Shown here piece by piece: positions 11,052-19,566 of a DNA stretch of 64,000 nucleotides. The first letter of the stretch is position 1, and every line of letters begins with the position of its first letter. Below the pieces are notes generated by a model that searched no databases, was not told the origin of the DNA, and was given only the letters and a program-made list of their open reading frames with translations. The position numbers and the translations under genes are program-made. This stretch comes from Porticoccaceae bacterium (GTDB taxonomy: Bacteria > Pseudomonadota > Gammaproteobacteria > Pseudomonadales > Porticoccaceae), in NCBI GenBank assembly GCA_026005035.1, contig BPKH01000002.1, positions 1 through 64,000 of the forward strand, in the 5' to 3' direction.

Positions 11052-12037
11052 ACCTAGCCGACCCAGTGCGCATCGCCGACCACTTCGCGCCCGATCCGGG
11101 CAGCGACCCCTACTGGACCGAGAGCGCCTGGTTTTCCTGGGCCATTCCAGAGGAGGGGAATCAACGGCTTTTTCTACTACCACTTCCGCCCCAACCTGAA
11201 CTGTATGTTGGCCGCCCCGCCATGTGGGATGCCCGGGGAGCTCCCCCTTCCGGCCAGCTGCCCTGGAACTTTCTGTTCTACGACTGGCAGCTCATGCGCC
11301 CCCTGCCGGCCGGTCGCTACGGGGTGGACTACGACAAGTATCGCTTCGCCACCGCCTGGGGCATGGCCGTCGAGGTGCTCGAGCCGCTTCGCCGCTACCG
11401 CTTGCGCTACGCCGCCGACGAGCTCGCACTGGAGCTCCTGTTCACCGCCACCGCCGAGCTAAACTGGGTGGGCCCGCCGCCGGGGGGCGAGCGCTCTTTT
11501 CGCATGCACTTCGAGCAGCCGGGTAGGATTCAGGGGCGGGTGTCCCTCGGCGAGCGCACCTACGAGGTGGACTGCTTTGCCATTCGCGACGGCTCCCACG
11601 GTCCCCGCTCCCTGGAGCAGACGGTTCCCGGCGGCTACACCTGGTCCACCGCCGACGAGGGGCACGGCTTTCACCTGCTGGCCAAGGATTTCGACAGCTC
11701 GCGGGAAACGCGCATCGTCGGCGGCTATCTGCTCCGGGACGGGGTGATGGCGCCCCTCGCGGGCGGCGTGCGGCGGGTGGTGGAGCGGGTCGGACCGCGC
11801 CCCGAGCGGGTCGAGGTGGAGGCCGAAGACTGCCTCGGCAGGCGTCTCTACGCCCGGGGACGGGCGATCGCCCCGGCAGAGTTCATGCTCTTTCCCGATC
11901 GGGGACAATGGTGGAGCCAATTCGCCTGGGACTACGACGGCTTCGCGGGCGCCCTGGGGGAAGATCAGGAGTACTACGGCATCCACGATTTCCGCCGCTG
12001 GCATCGGGCCGGCCCCGACGCTTGGCGACGCCGCTGA
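11048..12037 (+). CDS. DUF7065/DUF7064-like protein of unknown function
   Basis: A 329-residue cytoplasmic protein with no signal peptide or transmembrane helix. Tryptophan/tyrosine-rich beta segments (YGVDYDKYRFATAWGMAVEVL, FAIRDGSHGPRSLEQ) and a duplicated lipocalin-like layout resemble uncharacterised proteins found beside acyl-CoA ligases in steroid, terpenoid and polycyclic degradation loci. The reading frame is open, but residues 38-56 look wrong: in the neighbouring frame the same bases (about 11159-11217) encode INGFFYYHFRPNLN, which fits the family pattern, so two compensating indels probably scramble this stretch. It is translationally coupled to the ligase. Function not known; a hydrophobic ligand or substrate is suggested by context. 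Confidence 0.6.
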   Translation: MNLADPVRIADHFAPDPGSDPYWTESAWFSWAIPEEGNQRLFLLPLPPQPELYVGRPAMWDARGAPPSGQLPWNFLFYDWQLMRPLPAGRYGVDYDKYRFATAWGMAVEVLEPLRRYRLRYAADELALELLFTATAELNWVGPPPGGERSFRMHFEQPGRIQGRVSLGERTYEVDCFAIRDGSHGPRSLEQTVPGGYTWSTADEGHGFHLLAKDFDSSRETRIVGGYLLRDGVMAPLAGGVRRVVERVGPRPERVEVEAEDCLGRRLYARGRAIAPAEFMLFPDRGQWWSQFAWDYDGFAGALGEDQEYYGIHDFRRWHRAGPDAWRRR

Positions 12038-12052
12038 CGAGTGGATTCGCCC

Positions 12053-13119
12053 ATGGGCCGTCCCTTCGAGACCTGCCGCGGAACAGATCGTCCGCTACCA
12101 AAAGGACCCGCAAACCCGTATTGCCACCATCACCCTCGATCGCCCCGAAAAGCTCAATGCCCCCACCGCGGCGGCGCGGCGCCGCTTCGCCCACCTTCTG
12201 AAGCTCGCCTCCATCGACGACGAGGTCAAGGTGCTGGTGATCCGTGGCGCGGGAGATCACTTGGGGTCCGGCGCCGATCTGGAAGAGCAGGCGGGAATGT
12301 ACGCCGAGAAAGGGGCGTTTTCACCTCTCGCAGAGTTCGGCCTCAGCGGGGAAGAAGGAGTGCGCTACCCGCCCCGCGGCAGCTACCGCTTCCTGGCCAC
12401 CCTGACTCACTACTACGCGAGCTTCGACGCCGGCCTGCGCAGCCTCCAGGAATTCAAAAAGATCAGCATCGTCGAGGCCAAGGGCTACTGCTACGGGTGG
12501 CATTTCTATCTAGCCGCCGACGCCGACCTGGTGATCGCCTCGGAGGACGCTCTCTTTGGCCATGCTGCCTGGCGCTACGCCGGCTGGGCGGCGCGGATGT
12601 GGCAGTGGGCGCTCACCATGGGTTTGCGCAGATTCCAGGAGATGGTGTTCACCGGGCGGCCATTCACCGCCCGGGAAATGGCCGAATGCCAGTTTGTCAA
12701 CGCCGTTGTGCCCCGCGACCGACTCGAGGCCGAAGTGGAGAAGTACGCTCTCGCCTGCGCCACCACCCGCAATGCCGACACGGTAGTGGCGCAGAAGACC
12801 TTTTTCGAGGTATTCAAACAGCACCAGGGCGAGTACCTGGGCAGCATTCTCGCTGCCTGGCTCGAATCCATGCTCCCCCTCATGAAACCGGACGACGGCC
12901 TCGAACTGGGTGCCGACAACCTTTCGGCGGGGTCTCGCCGCTTCGGTCAAGGCATTCGACGAGCGCTATCCCCCGGAGTGGCGTCTGAGCCTGCGCGGGC
13001 GTGCCGCAGCATCGCCGCCACCCAGCCGCGAGGCCCTTGCCGCGGCCCTCGCCGAAACCCGCGCCCACCTCGAACGGCTGGAGGCCGCCCTCGCCGCCCT
13101 GGGCGACTCGGACGGTTGA
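12053..13119 (+). CDS. Enoyl-CoA hydratase/isomerase family protein (frameshifted)
   Basis: Crotonase-fold enzyme acting on CoA thioesters, about 350 residues and so longer than the usual 260. Blocks: RIATITLDRPEKLNA, then VLVIRGAGDHLGSGADL (first oxyanion loop), KGYCYGWHFYLAADADLVIASEDALFG (second oxyanion loop) and a C-terminal helix rich in Ala/Arg/Glu. ATG 12053 (MGRPFET) is in a different frame from the body, needing one extra base near 12075; a GTG at 12041 is the alternative. A second shift near 12925 leads to AFDERYPPEWRL and the end. It follows the DUF7065-like gene by about 15 bases and precedes a P450, so it extends the ligase operon. Confidence 0.75.
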
Positions 13120-13186
13120 GGCGCGCCCCTGCGCGCAATGTCGAATCCGCTGCGCGGGGCGTCGAAGCGCGCCGGATGTCGCGTCT

Positions 13187-13192
13187 TATACT
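13187..13192 (+). promoter_or_regulatory. Candidate -10 box for the P450 at 13223
   Basis: TATACT, five of six matches to the sigma-70 -10 consensus, lies 31 bases before the P450 start in otherwise GC-rich DNA; no convincing -35 hexamer is present at 16-18 bases. If real, the leader would be about 24 bases. Confidence 0.35.
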
Positions 13193-13222
13193 ACGCTACG
13201 GTGGAAAAAAGAGGGGTCACCC

Positions 13223-14473
13223 ATGGTTGCCTTGGCCGACCTCGAGCTGCCGTGGCTGCCCGTTTCGGATGCGGCCTTTGCCGCGGACCCCTGGCCCCAC
13301 TTCGCCGCCGCACGCGCCGAGCATCCCTGGCTTGCCCGCTGCGCCCACGGGTACCTGGTCCACGGCCACCGGCAGGCTCGCGAGCTTCTGCGCCGGGACG
13401 ACGACCTCGTTCCCGCTCTGGCCGATCTGGCCGCCACCCTGGGCGCTTTGGACACGGATTGGGGGCGGTTTCAACGGATGCACCTGCAGAGTCGAACCGG
13501 CGCCGATCACCGGCGGCTGCGGGGCATCGTCGCACCCTTCTTCTCGCCCGCGGCCGCCCGCGCCCAGCGCGGCCTGATGGCCCGCACCATGGTCCGCCTG
13601 CTCGACCAGTGGGCGCCCCGGGGTGCCTTCGACTTCGAGGAGTTTGTCTCCTGGTATCCCATCAGCGTGATGAGCGCCATCCTGGGTGCACCGCTGGAGG
13701 CGATCCCCACCCTGCGCAGCTCCTTGGAGGCCCTGGGACTCGCCTTCGGCATGGATCCCGATTTCATGCCGCGGGTGGAAGAGGGATACCAGGTATTGGA
13801 ACGGCACGTCCGCGAGCTTTGGGAGGACCGGTGCGCCCAGAGGGGGCGAGACGACGATCTGCTCGGCCACCTGGTGCACGCGGTGGCGGAGGGCCGCTTG
13901 AGCGAGCGGGAAGCGTGGGATTTCCTGATCTTCGCCTACGTGGGTGGCTACGACACCTCCAAGAATGCCATGACCATCCTCATGAGCCTCCTCCTGGAGC
14001 GGCCGGCAATGTACGCCCGGTGCGCCGAGGACCTGGCCTACTGCGGGCGGGTGATGGAGGAGGGGTTCCGCTACTTCACCACCGCCACCATCCCCCGCCG
14101 GGTGGTGCGGCCCTTCGAGTACGAGGGCATCAACTTTCCGGAGGGCGCCCTGCTGCTCTTCCCGGTGAGCGTCACCGGGCGCGATCCCGCGGTCTGCCCC
14201 CGCCCCGACGAGTTCGACCCCGACCGGCAGCTCGACCCCGAGGCGCACCATCTCGCCTTCGGCCGGGGTGCGCACATCTGCCTCGGCCAGTTTATCGCCC
14301 GCAACCAGATCGAGGTGGGGCTTTACCTGATTGCCCGGCGGCTCGCCAACCCCCGCCGCACCGGCCCCTCAGAGTGGCGGCCCTTCATGGGGGTGTGGGG
14401 GCTTAGGGGCCTGCCCATCGCCTTCGAGGATCGCGGCGCGCCCAGCGGGGACCAGATCCCCGCCGTGGCCTGA
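13223..14473 (+). CDS. Cytochrome P450
   Basis: An intact 416-residue soluble P450. Key features: GADHRRLRGIVAPFFS (C-helix region), I-helix GGYDTSKN, in which the usual AGxDTT is replaced but the Asp/Thr pair is kept, EEGFR (K-helix ExxR), and the heme loop FGRGAHICLGQF with the Cys ligand. The ATG is chosen over upstream in-frame codons because AGAGGGG lies 7-8 bases before it and family N-termini begin near here. It is followed after 18 bases by an AraC regulator. No ferredoxin gene is adjacent; the ferredoxins at 52212 and 63627 are candidates. The substrate is unknown. Confidence 0.92.
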   Translation: MVALADLELPWLPVSDAAFAADPWPHFAAARAEHPWLARCAHGYLVHGHRQARELLRRDDDLVPALADLAATLGALDTDWGRFQRMHLQSRTGADHRRLRGIVAPFFSPAAARAQRGLMARTMVRLLDQWAPRGAFDFEEFVSWYPISVMSAILGAPLEAIPTLRSSLEALGLAFGMDPDFMPRVEEGYQVLERHVRELWEDRCAQRGRDDDLLGHLVHAVAEGRLSEREAWDFLIFAYVGGYDTSKNAMTILMSLLLERPAMYARCAEDLAYCGRVMEEGFRYFTTATIPRRVVRPFEYEGINFPEGALLLFPVSVTGRDPAVCPRPDEFDPDRQLDPEAHHLAFGRGAHICLGQFIARNQIEVGLYLIARRLANPRRTGPSEWRPFMGVWGLRGLPIAFEDRGAPSGDQIPAVA

Positions 14474-14491
14474 GGGGCGGCATCGAGAGGG

Positions 14492-15646
14492 GTGGTGGCG
14501 ATGCGCGCCGAGCCCCGATTCCTGGCCATTGCCGCGGAGGGCGTCCACCTACCCGGGGCCGGCCGGGTGCGGGCCGGCTACCTGATGGGGCTGCCGGGAC
14601 TCGTGGCCCGCCACGGCGCCGATCCTCGCCCGCTGCTCGAGGGCTGCCAACTGGATCCCTCCCTGCTGGACGATCCCGACAACGACCTTTCCTGCGTAGC
14701 GGCGGTGGACCTCCTGGAGCACTGTGCCGCCCGCCTGCGGGACCCGCTGTTCGGGGTGCACCTGGCCGACGTCCAGGAGCCAGATGCCTACGGATGCGTC
14801 ATCGCCCTGGCGCGGGCCGCGCCTACCTTTGGCCAGGCGCTGCGCTGCTTCGTGGATTTCACGCCCCTCTCCACCTCGCCCGAGTGCGAGCTCGAGCTCC
14901 TCTCCGCCCGCGACGTGGTGGAACTGCGCTGGCGGACCCACATCGACCTGGGCAACCGCGGCCAGACGGCCTGCCACGGCGTGGTGCTGATGATCAAAAT
15001 CCTGCGCATGCTGGGGCGCGAGCGGTTCCGCCCCCGCTACGCCAATCTGGTGCTGGATCTGGACCGCGAGCGGTATCGGGAACTGGAGCGGCGGCTCGGC
15101 TGCCGGATCCGCGGCAATGCGGCGGTCAACGCCATCGGCTTCGGCCCGGAAGTGCTCGATGCCCCCATCGCCACCGCTAATCGCACCCTCTATGCATTGC
15201 TCAAGCAGACACTGACCGAGCTCGCGCGCGCGGGCCGCTCCGATCTTCTCGAGCGGGTGGAAGCTGCCATCTGTCGCCAGATCGCCGCCGGTGCCTGCTC
15301 CGTGGAGGCCTTAGCGAGCACCCTCGGCACTTCCACCCGCACCTTGCAAAAGCGGCTCGCCCGAGCCGGTCGCACCTACAGCGATCTGGTCCAGAGCTGC
15401 CGGATCCGACTCGCGCGCCAGCTGCTGGCCTGGACCGACCACAGCCTGGACGAAGTGGCCTTTCGCCTGGGGTATGCCGAGCAGACCAGTTTCGGTCGCG
15501 CCTTCAAGCGCCACACCGGCCTGACCCCACGGGAGTACCGCCAGCGCGCCCGTCTGCAAGAGGGCGAAAGTGCGATCGAAGTCAATTTGAATCCGCCCCC
15601 ACCAGGTTCAGAAAAAGGGGGCGATCAGGCTAGTAGTCGAAGGTAG
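14492..15646 (+). CDS. AraC-family transcriptional regulator
   Basis: 384 residues: an N-terminal AraC-binding-type domain (GYLMGLPGLVARHGADPRPLLEG onward, about 25-205, the arm found in OruR/ArgR-like regulators of lipid and amino-acid catabolism) and a C-terminal double helix-turn-helix (SVEALASTLGTSTRTLQKRL and SLDEVAFRLGYAEQTSFGRAFKRHTG, about 265-345). Either GTG 14492 or ATG 14501 may be the start; GAGAGGGG precedes both. Probably controls the P450 in front of it and/or the TonB receptor that converges with it (their 3' ends overlap by 17 bases). The tail after the second helix-turn-helix is longer than usual and polar. Confidence 0.9.
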   Translation: MVAMRAEPRFLAIAAEGVHLPGAGRVRAGYLMGLPGLVARHGADPRPLLEGCQLDPSLLDDPDNDLSCVAAVDLLEHCAARLRDPLFGVHLADVQEPDAYGCVIALARAAPTFGQALRCFVDFTPLSTSPECELELLSARDVVELRWRTHIDLGNRGQTACHGVVLMIKILRMLGRERFRPRYANLVLDLDRERYRELERRLGCRIRGNAAVNAIGFGPEVLDAPIATANRTLYALLKQTLTELARAGRSDLLERVEAAICRQIAAGACSVEALASTLGTSTRTLQKRLARAGRTYSDLVQSCRIRLARQLLAWTDHSLDEVAFRLGYAEQTSFGRAFKRHTGLTPREYRQRARLQEGESAIEVNLNPPPPGSEKGGDQASSRR

Positions 15647-17903
15647 CTTCGAGCCTCACCACTCGCGGCGTGCCGTAATTGAGCAGATTGCCAAAGGTTC
15701 CCGCGTCGGCGCCGATGAAGTAGACTTTATCGAGTAGGTTATCGGCAACCAAATACAGTCCCCACCGATCGTCCGCTGTCCGCACCCCCAAGCGCAGGTT
15801 TACGAGCCAATAGGAGTCTCCCCTGGCGTCCGGCAGCAGACCTGGGAGCGCGGAGTATTTGAACACTACGTCATCCACGTACGAGGCGAGGAGATTGCCG
15901 ACCATGTGCAGCGATTCAGAGGGAAGGGGAAGATCCCATTCGGCCCGCCATGCCCATTGCCATTCCGGAGCTTTGGGCATCCGCTCGCCACTCAGGTCAA
16001 AGTCCGCAAGCACCTGACTCCCAGAGAGGGCGAAATCCCGATATTCCGCTTCTAACCAACCACCGTCCATGGCGATCGTAAGGTGGGGGTTTACCGCCCA
16101 CGAAAAACTCCATTCGGCGCCAAACGTGCGAGCCGAATCTGCGTTAATGATGGCGGTGGTGATGGCGGGAAAACCAGGTCTAGCGCGCACATCTACTTGA
16201 AGATCGCGGTAATCGTTGTAAAAAAGCGCTGCCTGAATCTGCAAGGCTTGGCTTGGGAGTGTTCCCTTGTAGCCAAGCTCAAAAGTGTCGACTCGTTCGG
16301 AGTCAAATTGGCTGCCGTCAGAGGGCCTCGGATAGAAGGCTGGTGCGGTGATAAGGTTGATTCCCCCCGTTTTGAAACCGCGTGCCCAGCGCAGATAGAC
16401 GAGAGACTCTGGCCATTCGGCTGAGAGAGTTATAGCAGGTGTAAACATGCTTTCTTGCGTTTGACTAGAAGAGTCCACTGGCAAGAGAAAGACAGCATTA
16501 TTTTTCTCTTCCATGTACCGCCCTGATAGCGAAACCTTGAAGCGCCCGGCCAGAGTCCTTTCCAATTCCGCGTAGATGGACCAGTTTTCGATTTCCTGTT
16601 TGACTTTGGTGGTCCCGATGGGTAAGGAATGGCTCAAGAAAAATACGTCTGTACGCCCCCTGAGCTGGTTATCGAGCCAAGTGACACCGCTGAGCAGCCT
16701 CCAGGATTCTTCTTCCCATTGGGTTCGCAGTTCCTGGTAGGTATATTCGCGCCCATAGCGAATGTCGAGAGGTACAAAGGGAACCGCCGATGTGGCGCTA
16801 TCCCCCGTGGTATGGGTGTTTAATTCTCTGTGAGCGGCGATCCAGGTGAAAGTGATGTCATCCCGGTTCCAGGTCAGCGTACTTCCCGCGGCGGAGTCCT
16901 CGATGTAGCTCAGTACCGCGGGTCCAATCGCCACCGCCCATTCTTCGCGAGTAAGGTCGGGAATGAATCCAGGCGGAAGGTTTGTCTCGATACCCAGGGA
17001 AGAGAATAGCCCTTCCAGAGCCCCTTGGTTGAAGGCGGGAGTCGTGCTCATAAACTGGCCACTTGCACTGTCGTCCTTTTCTACCCAGTGACCGAAGAGA
17101 ACGAGGGATAACCGATCGGTTGGTTCAAAGAGGAGTTTGCCGCGCGCGGCTGATAAATCTCTATCGTAAATATGAGAAGGGTTTTGGCTTTTGTTGAAAA
17201 AAGTTGCTGTCTCTTCAGGACTGCCAAGGAAGGATCCGTTCGGAAAATGGTTCGCTTGGTATGGATCCCGTTTCGCTCGGTTGTCGATGTAGGCGTCATG
17301 GACCTGTCGATCCAGAGCAAGGCTTGCGGCTGCTCTGTCGCCCAAGGGAAGATTGAACCAGGAGGAAGCGTTCAGGGTATCCTTTTCACCCCAAGAAAGG
17401 CGTATTTTGGAGGCCGCGGAATCGGTGGAAGGACGGCGCGTGATGATATTGATCACTCCTCCAGTTGCATTCCGTCCATAGAGGCCGCCCTGGGCGCCTT
17501 TGAGAATTTCCACCCGTTCCACGTCCAACAGGGCATCGGTCGTGACGGCGTAGATCTGAGGCACGTCGTCGACAAAAGTGGCCACACTGGGATCGGCGCC
17601 GACAAAGATGGCATTGCCAATGCCGCGCAGGTATACCTGAACAAACCCGTTATTGGTGTCTGGAAAAAAGCCTGGGGTGGTAAATTTGAGGGAGCTGAGA
17701 TCGCCAATGCCGGAACCCAGAAGCTGTTGCCCCGACAACGCTTGGATGGTGAAGGGAACTTCGAGAATCCCTTCAGCCCGGCGCCGAGCAGTGACGACAA
17801 TCTCTTCTAATAGCGCCGTGCTTTGGGCAATTTGGGCAAAGAGTTGCTGAGGTGGCATGGAGAAGGTAAACGCAACGACCAGTGCAAGCGTTCTTTTTCT
17901 CAT
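15630..17903 (-). CDS. TonB-dependent outer-membrane receptor
   Basis: A 757-residue receptor. A signal peptide (MRKRTLALVVAFTFS...FA) is followed by the TonB-box/plug start LLEEIVVTARRR, plug motifs VQVYLRGIG and VERVEILKGAQGGLYGRNATGG, and a C-terminal beta-barrel ending in an aromatic residue (ATFDY), as required for outer-membrane insertion. This is the sphingomonad/Nevskiales-type group used for import of large hydrophobic or complexed nutrients, not a typical siderophore receptor. ATG 17903 is preferred over 17936 because the signal peptide begins there. GC is lower than in flanking genes, hinting at acquisition. The 280 bases between it and TerC hold no feature I can support. Confidence 0.92.
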   Translation of the reverse strand: MRKRTLALVVAFTFSMPPQQLFAQIAQSTALLEEIVVTARRRAEGILEVPFTIQALSGQQLLGSGIGDLSSLKFTTPGFFPDTNNGFVQVYLRGIGNAIFVGADPSVATFVDDVPQIYAVTTDALLDVERVEILKGAQGGLYGRNATGGVINIITRRPSTDSAASKIRLSWGEKDTLNASSWFNLPLGDRAAASLALDRQVHDAYIDNRAKRDPYQANHFPNGSFLGSPEETATFFNKSQNPSHIYDRDLSAARGKLLFEPTDRLSLVLFGHWVEKDDSASGQFMSTTPAFNQGALEGLFSSLGIETNLPPGFIPDLTREEWAVAIGPAVLSYIEDSAAGSTLTWNRDDITFTWIAAHRELNTHTTGDSATSAVPFVPLDIRYGREYTYQELRTQWEEESWRLLSGVTWLDNQLRGRTDVFFLSHSLPIGTTKVKQEIENWSIYAELERTLAGRFKVSLSGRYMEEKNNAVFLLPVDSSSQTQESMFTPAITLSAEWPESLVYLRWARGFKTGGINLITAPAFYPRPSDGSQFDSERVDTFELGYKGTLPSQALQIQAALFYNDYRDLQVDVRARPGFPAITTAIINADSARTFGAEWSFSWAVNPHLTIAMDGGWLEAEYRDFALSGSQVLADFDLSGERMPKAPEWQWAWRAEWDLPLPSESLHMVGNLLASYVDDVVFKYSALPGLLPDARGDSYWLVNLRLGVRTADDRWGLYLVADNLLDKVYFIGADAGTFGNLLNYGTPRVVRLEATFDY

Positions 17904-18183
17904 GGCTTCGCCCACGACTTTTACCCTTGGTCTCACAATAGGCAGGTTTCATCTTTTGTACTCGATCCACCGCGCCCGATTTTCGACCGAAGAAGAGGGG
18001 GTAGGGGGCAAATGATCGATGGGAAGGCGTGAGAAGTTGAGGGAATTGGTAGGGTAAAGTGTCCACGCCTTTTGGGGGAGGGTGGCACGATCGGGAAGAT
18101 GACGGGGACTTTCAACCGGCTGCCGAGAAGGTGGCTGGCGAATTTGCAAACCCCGACTGGTAAACCTCTTAGGTCAAAGAAAC

Positions 18184-19203
18184 TTAGAAAGGCTCCTCCG
18201 GCGGCCGCTCGCGCTTCGTGGCGAAGGGATAGGCGCCGCGCAGGCCGGGCTTGGCGGGCACGAGGAGGGACAGCGCCATCGCCGTCGCCAGAATCGCTGC
18301 CGTCGCCGTAAGCGACCAGGAGATGGGGACCTTGTAGACGTCGGCGAGGAGCATCTTCGCGCCGATCAGGACGAGCACCACGGCGAGGCCATAGGAGAGC
18401 AGGTGAAACCGCTCGTGCATCCCGGCGAGGAGGAAGTACAGAGCCCTAAGCCCCAGGATGGCGAACACGTTGGAGGTGAGCACGATGAACGGATCGGTGG
18501 TGATGGCGAAGATGGCGGGGATGGAATCCACGGCGAAGATCAGGTCGACGAAGCCGATGAAGAGGACCACCAGCGCCAGGGGGGTGGCGACCCGCACCCC
18601 CTCGTGAACCGTGAACAGCTTGTCGCCGTCGTAGAAGGGCGCGATGCGGATCCGCCGCCGCAGCCAGCGCAGCGTCCGGTTCGCCTCGAGGTCGGGTTCC
18701 TCGCCCGCCGCGAACCACATCTTGATTCCGGTGTAGACGAGGAAGGCGCCGAAGCCGTAGAGCAACCAGTGGAAGTGGCGAATGGCCCAGGCGCCGAGGA
18801 GGATCATGGCCGCCCGCAGGAGGAGTGCACCCAAGATGCCGATCATCAAAGCGCGCTTTTGCAACTCCGCCGGCACCCCGAAGTGGCTGAAGATCATCAA
18901 AAAGACGAACATGTTGTCGACGGCGAGCGCCTTTTCGATCAGGTAGCCCGCAAGGAATTCCAACGCCTTGGCGTCAGCGGTGGTCTCGCGCGCAGGGTCA
19001 CCGCTCATCCCCCCCAGGAACCACCACAACCAGGCGCCGAACAAAAAGCTGACTGCGATCCAGAGGAGAGACCAGATCGCCGCCTCGCCCATGGACACCC
19101 GGTGGGCGCCCTGGCGGCGCAGGGCGGAAAAGTCGACCCACAGACATAAGAGCACGAACGCCGCGAACAGCGTCCACATCTCGGGGGTGCCGACGGAGTG
19201 CAT
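18184..19203 (-). CDS. TerC/Alx-family integral membrane protein
   Basis: 339 residues with about nine transmembrane helices. Typical TerC features are KALAVDNMFVFLMIFSHFGVP, with the conserved Asp/Asn in the membrane, and the second half LIFAVDSIPAIFAITTDPFIVLTSNVFAILGLRALYFLL, repeating the VD motif. The family exports or handles metal ions: Alx responds to manganese and alkaline pH, and TerC is linked to metalation of exported proteins and tellurite resistance. It stands alone with its own candidate promoter. I looked for a yybP-ykoY-type manganese riboswitch in the leader and could not recognise one. Confidence 0.93.
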   Translation of the reverse strand: MHSVGTPEMWTLFAAFVLLCLWVDFSALRRQGAHRVSMGEAAIWSLLWIAVSFLFGAWLWWFLGGMSGDPARETTADAKALEFLAGYLIEKALAVDNMFVFLMIFSHFGVPAELQKRALMIGILGALLLRAAMILLGAWAIRHFHWLLYGFGAFLVYTGIKMWFAAGEEPDLEANRTLRWLRRRIRIAPFYDGDKLFTVHEGVRVATPLALVVLFIGFVDLIFAVDSIPAIFAITTDPFIVLTSNVFAILGLRALYFLLAGMHERFHLLSYGLAVVLVLIGAKMLLADVYKVPISWSLTATAAILATAMALSLLVPAKPGLRGAYPFATKRERPPEEPF

Positions 19204-19288
19204 GAGGCGCTCCTGGTGCGTGGCTGAGGCGTGCCGGCGGCGAGGGTCGCGATGCCCTGGCGGAACCTGCCGCCCTCGCGCAGGCGCA

Positions 19289-19318
19289 AGGATAGGGAGT
19301 CGAGCCTTGGTCGGTCAA
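19289..19318 (-). promoter_or_regulatory. Candidate sigma-70 promoter of the TerC gene
   Basis: On the minus strand TTGACC (19318-19313) and TATCCT (19294-19289) are separated by 18 bases, giving a start near 19281 and a leader of about 80 bases. The 363-base gap between TerC and the SDR otherwise holds only the repeat at 19408-19440. Confidence 0.55.
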
Positions 19319-19407
19319 AGGATTCTCCTGGTTGAATCGGCACCCGGATGGGGGTGCGCAGCGCCGCCGTCCGGGGAGGCGTTGAGACCGACCGTCGGGA
19401 GGAGGTT

Positions 19408-19440
19408 CCCCGGATTCCGCTTCGCTTCATTTGGGCTGCG
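19408..19440 (-). repeat. Degenerate copy of the REP-like palindromic repeat
   Basis: Reads CCCGGATTCCGCTTCGC then TTCATTTGGGCTGCG; it matches the reverse orientation of the core repeats clustered at 35.4-37.0 kb with a few changes in the right arm. It lies in the intergenic gap upstream of TerC, about 16 kb from the cluster. Confidence 0.7.
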
Positions 19441-19566
19441 GTTCCTGGGCGGTGGCGCCCGTATTGAGGCGCGCCCGCGGTCGACGATAAGGCGCGGCGC
19501 GTCGAGCCAGAGGGCGGCGCAAGGGGGAACATCGCCGAGGAAGAAAGCGGAGACGGACGGTGGACG

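Noticed and set aside
15594-15622. CGCCCCC/GGGGGCG inverted repeat at the AraC/TonB receptor junction as a terminator
   Set aside because: The loop is long, there is no T-run in either direction after the stem, and it lies within coding sequence of the AraC gene.
19204-19566. Possible yybP-ykoY manganese riboswitch upstream of TerC
   Set aside because: Alx/TerC genes often carry one, but I could not find the conserved junction motifs in the minus-strand leader, which is only about 80 bases from the candidate promoter.
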